From the IMG/VR virus record IMGVR_UViG_3300046758_000491, positions 1-28,060 of that record: a stretch of DNA of 28,060 nucleotides; one strand, written 5' to 3'. The notes under the pieces are model-generated. The model was not told where the DNA came from, ran no database searches, and saw only the letters and a list, made by a program, of their open reading frames with translations. This DNA is from a virus. Shown in pieces: positions 1 to 8,433 of this stretch (the first letter of the stretch is position 1; every line of letters begins with the position of its first letter). Made by a program: the position numbers and the translations under genes.

Positions 1-1141
1 CAATAATCAAGTAAGATGATTTAGTAAAGTTACCTACTGTTGCTACGATATTGTTTGTAATCGTTGTTTCATTTGTCAGGTTAATGATGTCATCTCTTGC
101 AGGAGATGTTACAACTACACAATCTTTACGAGCTACTGCAGTTGAAACAAGATCATTAACGATCGTTGTCTGTGTAGTAGAAGTTGTAAAGCTAGGAGCA
201 ATCAAGAAATCGATTTCTACCTGATCTTTATCTTCGAAAAGATCGTAACCAGTCAAGAACTCTGCAGCACGAATACCAGTAGCATCCGCTCCGGAATCGA
301 ACGTGTACATCTTTACATTTTCGCTGTTTCCAACGTAGTTCTTAGTAGTACCTGGAGTTAAAGCTACTCCAGCATTTCCAGCAGTTTGAAATGCTGAATC
401 CCAATCTACTTGGTGTACGTACTCAGATCTTTCATTGATGACGTTAATTGCGTAGTTGGTAGAACCATCATCGCCCTTAGCATCAGGTGCAACTGAAACA
501 TAAGGATATGTTTCAAGTACTGTTCCCTTAGTGCCTGAGAATACGCCGTTCTTATCAACAACTGCAATATGCATTTCATCGTTGAGTCCATCTCTAGCCG
601 CAGCATATGCTGATGTACCCGGTGCAGCATCAAAGTTTGACTTGTATGCCCAGTTATTAAATGCTGAATCGCTTGTGCTTTGCGGGCAAACATGTACAGC
701 AAGTGAGTTACCTAAAGCACCCGGATATCGAGCGACCCAAGTATGGCCGTCAGAGTCCAGTGCTGATGTTTGTGCTGTGAAATTTGATTTATTCTTTACA
801 ACTGGATTTGTGTATCCACCCACAGCGTAGGAAGATGTTTGACCAATTGTACATACTGCGTTGGATGCATCTGAGTCAAGAATACGTACGGTTTGCATTG
901 CGTTGGAGTATCTTGTAAAGTATGCAGCAGTATGGAAACTAATTGAATTAGATGTGTTCGGAGTAGCAAAGGTGTCAATTAATTGCTGTTCGTTAGCAAT
1001 CAACACTCTTTCCTCGACCGGACCCCATCTAAAATTACCAACGACTGCCCCAGTAGAAGTCTGAACATTTGGCACACCGCCAGTCAGATCTATTTCTTTG
1101 ACGACAACCGCAGGAGATTCGGATGGTGTAAATAGTGCCAT
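1..1141 (-). CDS. 18: Tail sheath protein gp18 (N-terminal 380 residues, cut by window edge)
   Basis: This is the contractile tail sheath subunit, which polymerises around the tail tube and shortens to drive the tube into the host. The reading frame is open from ATG at 1141 to the left edge of the window. T4 gp18 is about 659 residues, so the C-terminal part is missing here. The N-terminus (MALFTPSESPAVVVKEIDLT, then a GAVVGNFRWGP stretch near residues 31-41) is characteristic of T4-type sheath proteins. It directly follows the large terminase, as gene 18 follows gene 17 in T4. A TATAAATA late promoter lies about 60 bases upstream and an AAGGA ribosome site just before the ATG, so it probably heads its own abundant late transcript. 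Family assignment rests on the N-terminal motif plus gene order. Confidence 0.93.
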   Translation of the reverse strand, partial: MALFTPSESPAVVVKEIDLTGGVPNVQTSTGAVVGNFRWGPVEERVLIANEQQLIDTFATPNTSNSISFHTAAYFTRYSNAMQTVRILDSDASNAVCTIGQTSSYAVGGYTNPVVKNKSNFTAQTSALDSDGHTWVARYPGALGNSLAVHVCPQSTSDSAFNNWAYKSNFDAAPGTSAYAAARDGLNDEMHIAVVDKNGVFSGTKGTVLETYPYVSVAPDAKGDDGSTNYAINVINERSEYVHQVDWDSAFQTAGNAGVALTPGTTKNYVGNSENVKMYTFDSGADATGIRAAEFLTGYDLFEDKDQVEIDFLIAPSFTTSTTQTTIVNDLVSTAVARKDCVVVTSPARDDIINLTNETTITNNIVATVGNFTKSSYLII

Positions 1142-1203
1142 TTGTTTATCCTTCTCGGTTTACTTATATGGATCATAATACGATATTCATCAACTATCCA
1201 TAG

Positions 1204-1211
1204 TATTTATA
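1204..1211 (-). promoter_or_regulatory. T4-type late promoter for gp18
   Basis: The minus strand reads TATAAATA, an exact match to the T4 late promoter box recognised by the phage sigma factor gp55 with the gp45 clamp. It sits in the only gap (76 bases) between the terminase gene and the sheath gene, 62 bases before the sheath ATG. This is where a strong late promoter is expected, since sheath is needed in many copies. Confidence 0.75.
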
Positions 1212-1217
1212 ATTATT

Positions 1218-2801
1218 CTAATTTACGTCATATTCTACATACCACTCTGGTTTTTGAATCTCATCATTATATTGAGATCCATCATCTACAAACCCGAATG
1301 GTACTAAGTCGTCTTCAATTTCTTTCATCTTTTGATTAAACAGCATCTGTTTTAGATCAATATCCGTCATGTCTCCAAAGTATTGCGTAGAAGCAAAGTA
1401 ACCAAACATGACTAGATTCATCATTAAATCGTCATGGTTACCTTCACTTGCTTCGTATGATTGTCCTCTTGCTTCGAAAGTTGACATCTCTAAAATTGTA
1501 TGTTCATCTACAATAGTGAGTTTATTATTTTCTAAAAGATCTTTTGCAGCAGAACAGCCTAGCCGTTTTACTTTTCGATTCATTTCGATACCGATAGCAT
1601 TTGCTTTGATAGTAGACTGTACATGTACGTTTTCATACTCTAAATCATGATATAGACCATTACATACTACACTGCCTTGATCATTTGATTCTACAACTAC
1701 ATACGCGTTGTTGTAAACTTTCGCATACTTATATATAATATTAGGGAAGAGTATAGGCGAGATAGTGTTATTGCGATATACAGCAACCTGTTTAAACGGG
1801 CGAACGCTAATATCGATCAAATTAAAAGTAGAATAGTCCTGTCCTCTTCCCTTTGCAACATCGACTGTCATGATATAGTCGTTATCTTTTTTAGTTTCTT
1901 CATATACTAAAAGATCTCCGCCCTCCATAACTTTTTTTGGATTCTCGGCTCTTAGTCTCATGAGTGTTTCGGCATTGATAAGAGTATCGCCAGTGCCAAA
2001 AAACGTGTTACCGAATTCTTGATCAAACTGCAACTGACTGGTGTTAGCAATTGTTTCTTGCTTCCACTTAGCATCTCGCCCTGGAACATCCCACCAATCA
2101 ACTCGAAATGATTGAAACTGATTTACTTTCTGCTCAGCACCTTGCCAGATATTATAGAACATATTACCGATACCGTTAGCGGTTGAAGTAATAATGATCT
2201 TTGTATCCTTACCAGCAGAAACAACAGGATACGTAGAAGTATAGAATTCTGCAGCTCTTTCTACAAATGCAAACTCATCGAGATACAGTAAGTTTACAGA
2301 TAAGCCACGAATCGAGCTACCACTTGTAGCAGCTGCCAAAATCCTAGAATTATTAGAAAACTCAATGCTACCTTTGTTGAGAGCTTTACACCCCGGTTGA
2401 AGAAAGAAAGGTATGTTTTCCAGCATGAGTGTAATACGTGATAACATTTCACGAGCAGTGGCTCCTTTGTTTGCAAGAATTGCGACTGTTTTTTCTGGAT
2501 GGAATAAAGCAAACCAGAGAAGATAAGCACATGCTGAGATTGATTTGCCGGACTGGCGACAAGCAAGAACGATTGAGAAACGACTACTGTTAAAGTGACT
2601 AAACATTTCTCTTTGATATGGATATAGCTTAAAAGAAACTAGTCCAGAATCTAGAGAAATAACTTTTACGTACTGCTCGGCAAAGTACACCGGATCATCC
2701 ATGCACTTCTTATATTCATTTAATATATCAGGAGACCAGACTTGAAGAATTCCGTCTCGCTTTACATTAGGATTCCCTAAGTAGCTTTGTATCTGGTTCA
2801 T
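1218..2801 (-). CDS. 17: Terminase large subunit gp17 (packaging ATPase and nuclease)
   Basis: This is the DNA packaging motor: an N-terminal ATPase translocates DNA into the prohead and a C-terminal RNase H-fold nuclease cuts the concatemer. It has 527 residues against about 610 in T4. Walker A is RQSGKS (82-87), Walker B is LLYLDE (171-176, with D175 and E176) and a coupling motif TSTANG lies at 205-210. Nuclease acidic residues are D314 (in TVDVAKGRGQDYS), E371 (in VVVESNDQGS) and D457/D458 (in GNHDDLM). All key residues are present, so the protein should be active. The start overlaps the small terminase gene by 35 bases. The ribosome site is weak, which suggests translational coupling to gene 16. 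Confidence 0.97.
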   Translation of the reverse strand: MNQIQSYLGNPNVKRDGILQVWSPDILNEYKKCMDDPVYFAEQYVKVISLDSGLVSFKLYPYQREMFSHFNSSRFSIVLACRQSGKSISACAYLLWFALFHPEKTVAILANKGATAREMLSRITLMLENIPFFLQPGCKALNKGSIEFSNNSRILAAATSGSSIRGLSVNLLYLDEFAFVERAAEFYTSTYPVVSAGKDTKIIITSTANGIGNMFYNIWQGAEQKVNQFQSFRVDWWDVPGRDAKWKQETIANTSQLQFDQEFGNTFFGTGDTLINAETLMRLRAENPKKVMEGGDLLVYEETKKDNDYIMTVDVAKGRGQDYSTFNLIDISVRPFKQVAVYRNNTISPILFPNIIYKYAKVYNNAYVVVESNDQGSVVCNGLYHDLEYENVHVQSTIKANAIGIEMNRKVKRLGCSAAKDLLENNKLTIVDEHTILEMSTFEARGQSYEASEGNHDDLMMNLVMFGYFASTQYFGDMTDIDLKQMLFNQKMKEIEDDLVPFGFVDDGSQYNDEIQKPEWYVEYDVN

Positions 2802-3159
2802 CTACGTCTATCGCTTCACCTTGTGCCATCATCTTTTGCAATTCAGCCGTGCTAAGATAAAAATTATTCTGTTGATTTTCGATTTGCTTTACGTCTTCTT
2901 TCTTTTCAATGTCTTTCATCTTCTTGTTAAGATCCATAAGCCTATCATTCACATCAGACACATTCTTGATCATGCCGGATAAAACTTCGTACGCTCTTGG
3001 GTGCTCAGACTCTCGAGCAACTTCAATCATTGTTTCCAACGCGTCTTTACCTTTTTCAATTAACTCGTAATATGTTTCACGAGAATAATCGTAATCACTC
3101 TTTTGTTTATCTGTAGTCGCTATCTGCGTCGAAGAATGTTGTGGTGAATCCGAAGTCAC
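2767..3159 (-). CDS. 16: Terminase small subunit gp16
   Basis: This is the small terminase, a ring-forming DNA-recognition partner of gp17 that regulates its ATPase and nuclease. It has 130 residues against about 164 in T4. The conserved core runs from about residue 23 (DYDYSRETYYELIEKGKDAL) through VARESEHPRAYEVLSGMIKN to LMDLNKKMKDIEKK (about 76-89). It is predicted largely alpha-helical with a coiled-coil character, as expected for this family. The start codon is GTG, and the first 18 codons overlap the end of gene 15 in another frame (53 bases). The other end overlaps gene 17 by 35 bases. No in-frame ATG lies near the conserved core, so GTG at 3159 is the best start. Confidence 0.86.
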   Translation of the reverse strand: MTSDSPQHSSTQIATTDKQKSDYDYSRETYYELIEKGKDALETMIEVARESEHPRAYEVLSGMIKNVSDVNDRLMDLNKKMKDIEKKEDVKQIENQQNNFYLSTAELQKMMAQGEAIDVDEPDTKLLRES

Positions 3160-3901
3160 TGTCTGCTAATCCTATAGTTGATAATGGGTTAGGGTTAATT
3201 TGTATTGTTTCGAGTCTTACGTCTGAGTCAGCCAGTCCACTATTCATATTAAGAATTCGAGCATTTGACTGTCTAATAACATTCGATGTAGCGATTCCAC
3301 TATGATACTGAATTCTCATTTCGAAATCTATATTGTATATAATAGTTCTTCTTGCTCCAACTTCACCCTCAAGATCATCTTGAAATCCTACTGCCGCAAT
3401 GCTAATAGGTATGTCCTCTCTATAAGAAGGATAGTCCGTTCTTAACGGAATCATAGTTAGAGTGTATTGAGGATTGAATGATGGAAGAATCTGCTCAACA
3501 ATTTGCAATGCATCGTCTTGCGATTTAGCATATATGTTTAACTGAAATCCTAGAACATATGGAACTCCAGTAAATAATTTCTGCCTGTTTGAAGTAGCTG
3601 TACCTAGACCTTGAATATTGTTCAGTTTAGATAGCTGTCGAGTAGTATCATATGCTATACTCGTAATTTCAAATGACATCCGTGGAAGCTTAAGTGCAAC
3701 CTTTGTGTCTGTATCAAGGTCAGCATTTTCACGAATTCTATCGAGATACTTTATCTTTGGAGCATATGAAAGAGGAACCTTAAGCTGTGATATGCCTGCA
3801 CCACTGCTATTTGTACGAACAACATATATGTTGTTGAACAGCCGACCAAATGCTGCTACGCATTTTCTAGTCTTTTCATGATAGAAGTGTGTACCGAACA
3901 T
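3107..3901 (-). CDS. 15: Tail completion / sheath stabiliser gp15
   Basis: This is the T4 gp15-type tail terminator: a hexamer that caps the sheath and tube and joins the tail to the neck. Its 264 residues compare with about 272 in T4. The N-terminus MFGTHFYHEKTRKCVAAFGR and the following LFNNIYVVR are typical, and a central stretch (about 160-185) carries the conserved LTMIPLRTDYPSYRED... segment. It lies between the neck genes and the terminase genes as in T4. Its ATG overlaps the previous stop in a TAATG junction with a GAG-type ribosome site. The tail end is rich in DSD motifs. Its last 53 bases also encode the start of gp16. Confidence 0.88.
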   Translation of the reverse strand: MFGTHFYHEKTRKCVAAFGRLFNNIYVVRTNSSGAGISQLKVPLSYAPKIKYLDRIRENADLDTDTKVALKLPRMSFEITSIAYDTTRQLSKLNNIQGLGTATSNRQKLFTGVPYVLGFQLNIYAKSQDDALQIVEQILPSFNPQYTLTMIPLRTDYPSYREDIPISIAAVGFQDDLEGEVGARRTIIYNIDFEMRIQYHSGIATSNVIRQSNARILNMNSGLADSDVRLETIQINPNPLSTIGLADSDFGFTTTFFDADSDYR

Positions 3902-4164
3902 TAGCTCTTATAAATTCCTTGTAGGTGCGTTTCGAACTGCTCTACCTTTGACAGTCTATCAGGCCAGAGAATATAATCTTTCTCAGGATTCTTCTTTAGG
4001 TTATTTAACAAAGGTGTTATTGCATTATATAATTTATCCAGCTTTTCTTGCGCAGACTTAGCTTCAACCTCTACATCGCCGACTGCTTTCTGAGCATCTT
4101 GTACAGATTGTAGTTCATCTTCGTCTACTGCAGTAAAACCAAAATCAAAAAAATCTTCAGCCAT
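3901..4164 (-). CDS. Small protein of unknown function between neck and tail-terminator genes
   Basis: This 87-residue acidic protein begins MAEDFFDFGFTAVDEDELQ, followed by a helix-rich segment (about 20-60) with a heptad-like pattern suggesting a coiled coil, and ends HLQGIYKS. It sits between genes 14 and 15, overlapping both neighbours by a single base (TAATG junctions), so it belongs to the same late operon. T4 has no gene at this place. My recollection is that T4-like phages of marine bacteria often carry a small gene here. No domain is recognised. A minor neck or tail-completion component, or an assembly factor, is an inference from position only. Confidence 0.8.
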   Translation of the reverse strand: MAEDFFDFGFTAVDEDELQSVQDAQKAVGDVEVEAKSAQEKLDKLYNAITPLLNNLKKNPEKDYILWPDRLSKVEQFETHLQGIYKS

Positions 4165-5075
4165 TAATTATTCTCCGGATCGCCAAATGGATTATCTTCA
4201 GAGAAATCTAAGAAGTCATCTGATTCACTACTAAAGAATTCATTTTGTTCATTCTGTGATATGTTGTTTTCTTGATTAACTGCAAGAACTGTTAAATCAG
4301 AATCGATAGGAACACCACCTATTGTACTTCCTCGACCAGATATTTTAATCTTTCTTCCAGCTACAAAGTTATGATACTTGCCATCACTAGCACCTACATG
4401 GATCAGGCTAAGTAGGTTACTCGAATCGCTATAACTCAATACCTCACCAGTAACAATCACACCGTCTGACAGTGTCATCGATGCTGAATGGCCACGCTCT
4501 GTTGCTATTGAGTCGGAATCCAATGTTAGGATATATTGATATGCATAATCCTTTTCAATGTCATCAATCGCTGCCACACCCGTATCAAGATCTTCGCCAG
4601 TATATTCAAAGAGGTGAGCTCTTAGCTTATACACGTTTACGTTTCCAATCTGATAGAAAGGAATTTCGTGCTCTACGTGTGTGATTTGGAAAGCTTTATT
4701 TGTAAGAGGCAGATATATCAAGTCACCTTCACGAGGTCTTTCGCCAGTAATTTCATTATCATAACGTGATACTGTCTGAGACCACCTACGGCGAGCGACT
4801 ACAAACGTAGCTTCATCTCGTATCTCAACACCAAATCGAGTAAAGAGATCACCTTCTCCTTCGAAGCCTTCGATGTTGTCGATATACATTTCTACTTTAT
4901 ACGCAGAATTAAAAGATGACTCAGCGTCATCTCCGAAGATAGTGTCTTCGTTGACTAAGTCACGTGGAATATAGTAAACATCTTGACCATAGATCTTAAG
5001 TGATTCTATGACTATGTTTTCATATAGTTCGTGTTCCGATTTAACTTGGTCGGAGAAGTAAAGATTTCTAGCCAT
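4164..5075 (-). CDS. 14: Neck protein gp14
   Basis: This is the T4 gp14-type neck protein, which with gp13 closes the filled head and forms the docking site for the tail. It has 303 residues, longer than T4 gp14 (about 256). The family signature is the N-terminus MARNLYFSDQVKSEHELYEN, followed by IESLKIYGQDVYYIPRDLV (about 23-41). The middle (about 95-150) has RRRWSQTV, GDLIYLPLTNKAFQITHVEH and IPFYQIG. The C-terminus is acidic and serine-rich. It begins one base after the gp13 stop, with AGGAT of the gp13 end acting as ribosome site, and overlaps the 87-aa gene by one base. Order 13-14 supports the call. Confidence 0.9.
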   Translation of the reverse strand: MARNLYFSDQVKSEHELYENIVIESLKIYGQDVYYIPRDLVNEDTIFGDDAESSFNSAYKVEMYIDNIEGFEGEGDLFTRFGVEIRDEATFVVARRRWSQTVSRYDNEITGERPREGDLIYLPLTNKAFQITHVEHEIPFYQIGNVNVYKLRAHLFEYTGEDLDTGVAAIDDIEKDYAYQYILTLDSDSIATERGHSASMTLSDGVIVTGEVLSYSDSSNLLSLIHVGASDGKYHNFVAGRKIKISGRGSTIGGVPIDSDLTVLAVNQENNISQNEQNEFFSSESDDFLDFSEDNPFGDPENN

Positions 5076-5076
5076 A

Positions 5077-5832
5077 TCATCCTACAAAAAAGTCTGCAGG
5101 CATCTCGTGTTCAATTCTAATTTTCTCTTGCAGTTCTTGTAGTTCTGCTTGAGCATCATCAAAGAGTTGCCTACCGTTAATAATAACTCCTCCCGGCAAT
5201 TGCATTCCTTCAAACTTCATTAAGTTCATTCCCCATTGAAGTTTAATCAAGGCTGTTGCATATGCTTTAAGCCACATGTCATTATATATTGACGTATGAG
5301 TATCTGGGTCAATAATATTATATGATTCTAACACAATATAGTCATCGACTTTGATGTCTTGGTCTTCAATATTTCCATGTATGTATAATCTGTTCTGCCT
5401 GCGAACAAAGTCTACTATGGGTGCACCATTTAGTTTCATATCAAGAGTAGCCATATATTGCTGCAGCTGTTCATAGTAAGCCAAATCGCCAGCCCACCTT
5501 GAAAGATCCCAAATATCATTAAGAGCCATTTGGTACTTTATATCAAACATGTTTCCGCTTTGTGAAAAAGCAGAAGCAACTCTAAACATACGAGAAACAA
5601 AATGAATATCAGAAGATAGCGTAATATACTTGTTAGCGATGTCAGTCGCTGTCATCTTGTGCTTAAGATAACCTCTTGCTGTAGCATCGCTATGAAATTC
5701 TTGGTAGTATTGTAGCGCTTCATCAATACGATCTTCTACCTGATCTTCATCAACGTTAATCTCGATGACAGGATCTCCAAGCCTACGCTTGCAGTAATCG
5801 ATTAATGTAGCTCTTGAAGTTGGATTTGCCAT
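5077..5832 (-). CDS. 13: Neck protein gp13
   Basis: This is the T4 gp13-type head-completion/neck protein, 251 residues (T4 about 309). Diagnostic segments are CKRRLGDPVIEINVDEDQVE (about 14-33), then DRIDEALQYYQEFHSDA, and the central FDIKYQMALNDIWDL with IVDFVRRQNRLYIHG. The last helix, rich in Q and E (DDAQAELQELQEKIRIEHE), precedes the end FFVG. The GTAGGATGA encoding VG-stop doubles as the ribosome site of gp14. The start is TAATG-coupled to the upstream fibre-like gene, so it is translated from the late message that starts near 6765. Confidence 0.9.
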   Translation of the reverse strand: MANPTSRATLIDYCKRRLGDPVIEINVDEDQVEDRIDEALQYYQEFHSDATARGYLKHKMTATDIANKYITLSSDIHFVSRMFRVASAFSQSGNMFDIKYQMALNDIWDLSRWAGDLAYYEQLQQYMATLDMKLNGAPIVDFVRRQNRLYIHGNIEDQDIKVDDYIVLESYNIIDPDTHTSIYNDMWLKAYATALIKLQWGMNLMKFEGMQLPGGVIINGRQLFDDAQAELQELQEKIRIEHEMPADFFVG

Positions 5833-6740
5833 TATAGTGCTGAGTTCCCTGCGCCTCTAATAGTTTTTACTGTCGTTCCTGCAGAGTTTATAATAAGAAG
5901 AACATCTGCGGAATCTACACCAACCGTAGCGACGGTACCGTCTTCGGCTGGAAGTTTTACAGTAACGTTACCTGAATATTGTGAGTGGCCAGGTGATTGA
6001 ACTCTTACTTTATGCGCATTGCCAGTTTCGCAATAAAGATCAATGTAGGCTACTGAACCAGTACCAGTTCTGATTGATACCTGTCCGTCATCAAGAGTAA
6101 TACCACTCGATGATCCGTTTCCACCAAACACTGAAGAATCATTTGTTGTTATGCCTTTGTTGAAATCAAACCGGTGAGAGCTTGAATTGTAAAGCATTGT
6201 TGCGTTGGCGCCGTCAATGGTTATACCTGCTCCGTTAGCGGCCGCGGTGTTTCCACCCGATGATAGCACAATATTCTTATCATCCACAGTTAGTGTCGTA
6301 GAATTAATCGTAGTCGTCGTACCATTGACAGTTAAGTCGCCGCCAACTATGACATCGGTTGCAAGCGCAGCAGCAACTCGAGCATCTGCACGGGTATCTG
6401 CACGGGTATTTGTAAAGTAAAGATTTGTTGAACCTTCTGTCAGATTGTCTGTGGTATTAGCACCTAGACCTAGTGATGTGGTAGGACCAGAAGCAGAATC
6501 TTTCGTTACAAGCTGGCCTCCACTATCTTGTAGAAGAATAGTACCTAAATGAATAGTAGAACCTGATAGGTGTAAGTCTTTCCACTTCTTAGAGGAGTCA
6601 CCGAGATCATATACAGAGTTAGATGATGGTGTAAGATCACCACCAACAATAAGCTTATTACCGGTAAGATCTAGAGTATCACCATTGGCGATCTCTCTCA
6701 TCTTTTGATTTGCTACTACGAGTGGTACTCTATTTGCCAT
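5832..6740 (-). CDS. Fibre-like structural protein in the wac (fibritin) position
   Basis: This 302-residue, threonine/serine/glycine-rich beta protein has fibre signatures: VYDLGDSSKKWKDLHLSGST (43-62), module A TTDNLTEGSTNLYFTNTRAD (96-115), and module B starting GDLTVNGTTTTINSTTLTVD (134-153) and running to DFNKG near 196. Modules A and B also occur in the 479-residue protein at 22893-24332, in the opposite order. The gene lies directly upstream of gp13, the place T4 uses for wac, the neck whisker. A neck-attached fibre is therefore a reasonable positional guess, though no fibritin coiled coil is visible. A strong AGAGGT ribosome site and a TATAAATA promoter precede the ATG. Confidence 0.8.
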   Translation of the reverse strand: MANRVPLVVANQKMREIANGDTLDLTGNKLIVGGDLTPSSNSVYDLGDSSKKWKDLHLSGSTIHLGTILLQDSGGQLVTKDSASGPTTSLGLGANTTDNLTEGSTNLYFTNTRADTRADARVAAALATDVIVGGDLTVNGTTTTINSTTLTVDDKNIVLSSGGNTAAANGAGITIDGANATMLYNSSSHRFDFNKGITTNDSSVFGGNGSSSGITLDDGQVSIRTGTGSVAYIDLYCETGNAHKVRVQSPGHSQYSGNVTVKLPAEDGTVATVGVDSADVLLIINSAGTTVKTIRGAGNSAL

Positions 6741-6764
6741 CTTGACCTCTAAAAAACTTTATTC

Positions 6765-6772
6765 TATTTATA
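6765..6772 (-). promoter_or_regulatory. T4-type late promoter for the fibre-gp13-gp14-gp15-gp16-gp17 operon
   Basis: The minus strand reads TATAAATA, 24 bases before the ATG at 6740, in a 59-base gap that ends the fibre array. The 17 bases starting with this box are identical to those at the 16115-16131 promoter. Confidence 0.75.
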
Positions 6773-6799
6773 ATAAAATTATCCTTTAATTTCTTGTGC

Positions 6800-7270
6800 T
6801 CAGCCAGCGATTTCCATTAGGGTTATTGTGCTAACCGAAGTACCGCTAGTAGAAGTTTGAGCGTACATTGCACTGCCAGACAATAGCTCCATTGAACAAA
6901 AGTATCTGGTTGCAGAGGTTGTTGCGGGGCTGTCTTCATAGCACATTGGAATAGTGTTAACCGATTCGTCTGTTGTGTTCGTGTAACCCTCTGGGCTAGA
7001 CATAATTGCTAAAATTGTATTGCTTGCTATTGTGCCTTTTCTCAAAACTATTTGACCGTAACTCGACCCACTAACTTGGATGTTTTGGTTAGCTAAAATT
7101 ATAATTTTACTCGTACTAAATTTAGGAGTTATTGTAGCGGCCAAGCCTGTTTCAATTGCACTACCAGTGGAACTTAGAGTAACACCGTTGTTAAAAGTAA
7201 CATTTACAACTTGCAATACAGAACCTGTTGGCAAATCTGCAGCAATTAGTTTAGCTCTTTGAATAGGCAT
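6800..7270 (-). CDS. Fibre tip-like protein, ITPKF/EIA family
   Basis: This 156-residue predicted beta protein is the last gene of the fibre array. It carries the TITPKFSTSKIIILANQNI stretch (around 47-65) shared, with variation, with the proteins at 7270-7833, 7830-8429 and 12777-13295. It ends TLMEIAG, the family's C-terminal signature. Unlike most array members it lacks the usual SxLxVNxI leader and begins MPIQRAKLIAADLPTGSVLQ. Its ATG overlaps the previous stop (TAATG) and the codons for the preceding TEIAQ supply the GGAG ribosome site. The role is inferred: a short distal or decorating fibre component, perhaps receptor-binding. No enzyme motif is present. Confidence 0.78.
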   Translation of the reverse strand: MPIQRAKLIAADLPTGSVLQVVNVTFNNGVTLSSTGSAIETGLAATITPKFSTSKIIILANQNIQVSGSSYGQIVLRKGTIASNTILAIMSSPEGYTNTTDESVNTIPMCYEDSPATTSATRYFCSMELLSGSAMYAQTSTSGTSVSTITLMEIAG

Positions 7271-7833
7271 TACTGTGCGATCTCCGTAAGTACTATTTTA
7301 GATCTTCCACCTGTTGTTCCATTACTCCAGTTAATTTGGCTAGTGCCGGCATCATATAAATTATTCTCACTAACGGCAACAGAGTAATGTATTGTAGAGG
7401 TGCTGCCCGGGCTATGCTCATATTGAAATGACATATTCCCCATCAACTGGGTACCAACGTTAAGAAACATAGTATCTTCATCAGAAAATAACTGCGTAGC
7501 TGAAGCGACACTACTTCCATCATCAAATGTTGTTGACGGATGACTTACTAACTCGAGCCTAAGACCGCCTTGAGAGCCACCACCATTGATAAAGCCATGA
7601 ACAAATCCAGTTATGAGAATCTTTGAACTAGCAAACTTAGGCGTGATAGATGCGCCAATACATCCAAGTCGAGCTGCACCGTTAAAAGTAAACATAGTCG
7701 AAGTTCCAGTTCCTGATGTAGCAGTAACTGTTTGTATCGGCGTTCCAGGCGCATGAATACCTCCAGTAAACGCAACGGTATCTGCAGAATCCAGAGAATT
7801 TTTAATTGTATCTACGAGTAAAACGCTTGTCAT
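7270..7833 (-). CDS. Fibre tip-like protein, ITPKF/EIAQ family
   Basis: This 187-residue protein has three parts: a leader (MTSVLLVDTIKNSLDSADTV), a linker with GTPIQTVTATSGTGTSTMF, and a beta domain with ASITPKFASSKILITGFVHG (about 81-100) ending KIVLTEIAQ. The ITPKF..SK motif recurs in neighbouring array proteins, which look like diverged paralogs. It overlaps the previous gene by 4 bases (ATGA) and the next by one (TAATG), so it is translationally coupled. Function is inferred from family resemblance and location: a fibre tip or adhesin-like virion protein. The domain seems common in T4-like phages of marine bacteria as I recall them, without a proven receptor. Confidence 0.8.
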   Translation of the reverse strand: MTSVLLVDTIKNSLDSADTVAFTGGIHAPGTPIQTVTATSGTGTSTMFTFNGAARLGCIGASITPKFASSKILITGFVHGFINGGGSQGGLRLELVSHPSTTFDDGSSVASATQLFSDEDTMFLNVGTQLMGNMSFQYEHSPGSTSTIHYSVAVSENNLYDAGTSQINWSNGTTGGRSKIVLTEIAQ

Positions 7834-8429
7834 CCTGCAAGCTCCGTCGCTGTTATATTACTAATCATTCTTTCGTATCCACCACTTGTGGTACCCGCAA
7901 CAGTTCTGTTGATATGTACCGTACCAGCGCCATTACCAGAAAATAAACCTAGAAAATACGTGATTTGAGATGTAGTTGAAGGCTCATCAAAATATCTTCC
8001 GACCATTCGTTCAGGAGTACTGTCTGCATCTGCACTGGTATAACTTGTCGCTGCACTAAACATACCTTGAGGAATGGTGTTAGCAAGACCTGTTTCAGTG
8101 TTACCTTTGATTAGAGTGTCATCTCTGTACAACATAAACACACAACCCCATGCTGTCTCGACAGGAGTAAATTCTCCATTCCACATAACATCAATCATAA
8201 TTTTTGATGATGTGGATGTTGGTGTAATACTAACGCTAGGGAAATTAGTTAACTTTGTGTATGTAATATTCGAAAATGCATTAGATGCATGGCTCAATGA
8301 TTGAGCATACTGAATTTGAATAATACTACCAGATACAACAGGAATAACACGACCATCTGATCGGATAGACATCGCATCTGTACCGTTGGTATGCTGAATA
8401 GTTCTTACACCTAATACACTATTTGTCAT
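7830..8429 (-). CDS. Fibre tip-like protein, ITP.SSK/ELAG family
   Basis: This 199-residue protein starts with the common array leader (MTNSVLGVRTIQHTNGTDAM, then SIRSDGRVIPV). A beta domain follows with VSITPTSTSSKIMIDVMWNG (about 69-88) and YFLGLFSGNGAGTVHINRTV (about 156-175), ending NITATELAG. The ACGGAGCTTGCAGGATGA codons of TELAG-stop also provide the ribosome site and ATG of the next gene. Compared with the 187-residue neighbour, the leader plus ITP core is shared and the remainder has diverged. It is probably a fibre tip or decoration protein. The specific ligand cannot be read from the sequence. Confidence 0.8.
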   Translation of the reverse strand: MTNSVLGVRTIQHTNGTDAMSIRSDGRVIPVVSGSIIQIQYAQSLSHASNAFSNITYTKLTNFPSVSITPTSTSSKIMIDVMWNGEFTPVETAWGCVFMLYRDDTLIKGNTETGLANTIPQGMFSAATSYTSADADSTPERMVGRYFDEPSTTSQITYFLGLFSGNGAGTVHINRTVAGTTSGGYERMISNITATELAG

Positions 8430-8433
8430 ATTA

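Noticed and set aside
406-830. Open frames on both strands within the sheath region (about 98 codons in another minus frame, 99 on plus)
   Set aside because: They lie inside the continuous gp18 frame, which has the family motif, a promoter and a ribosome site.
2294-2566. 90-codon minus-strand frame inside the terminase gene
   Set aside because: Fully inside gene 17, which has intact ATPase motifs in its own frame at this place.
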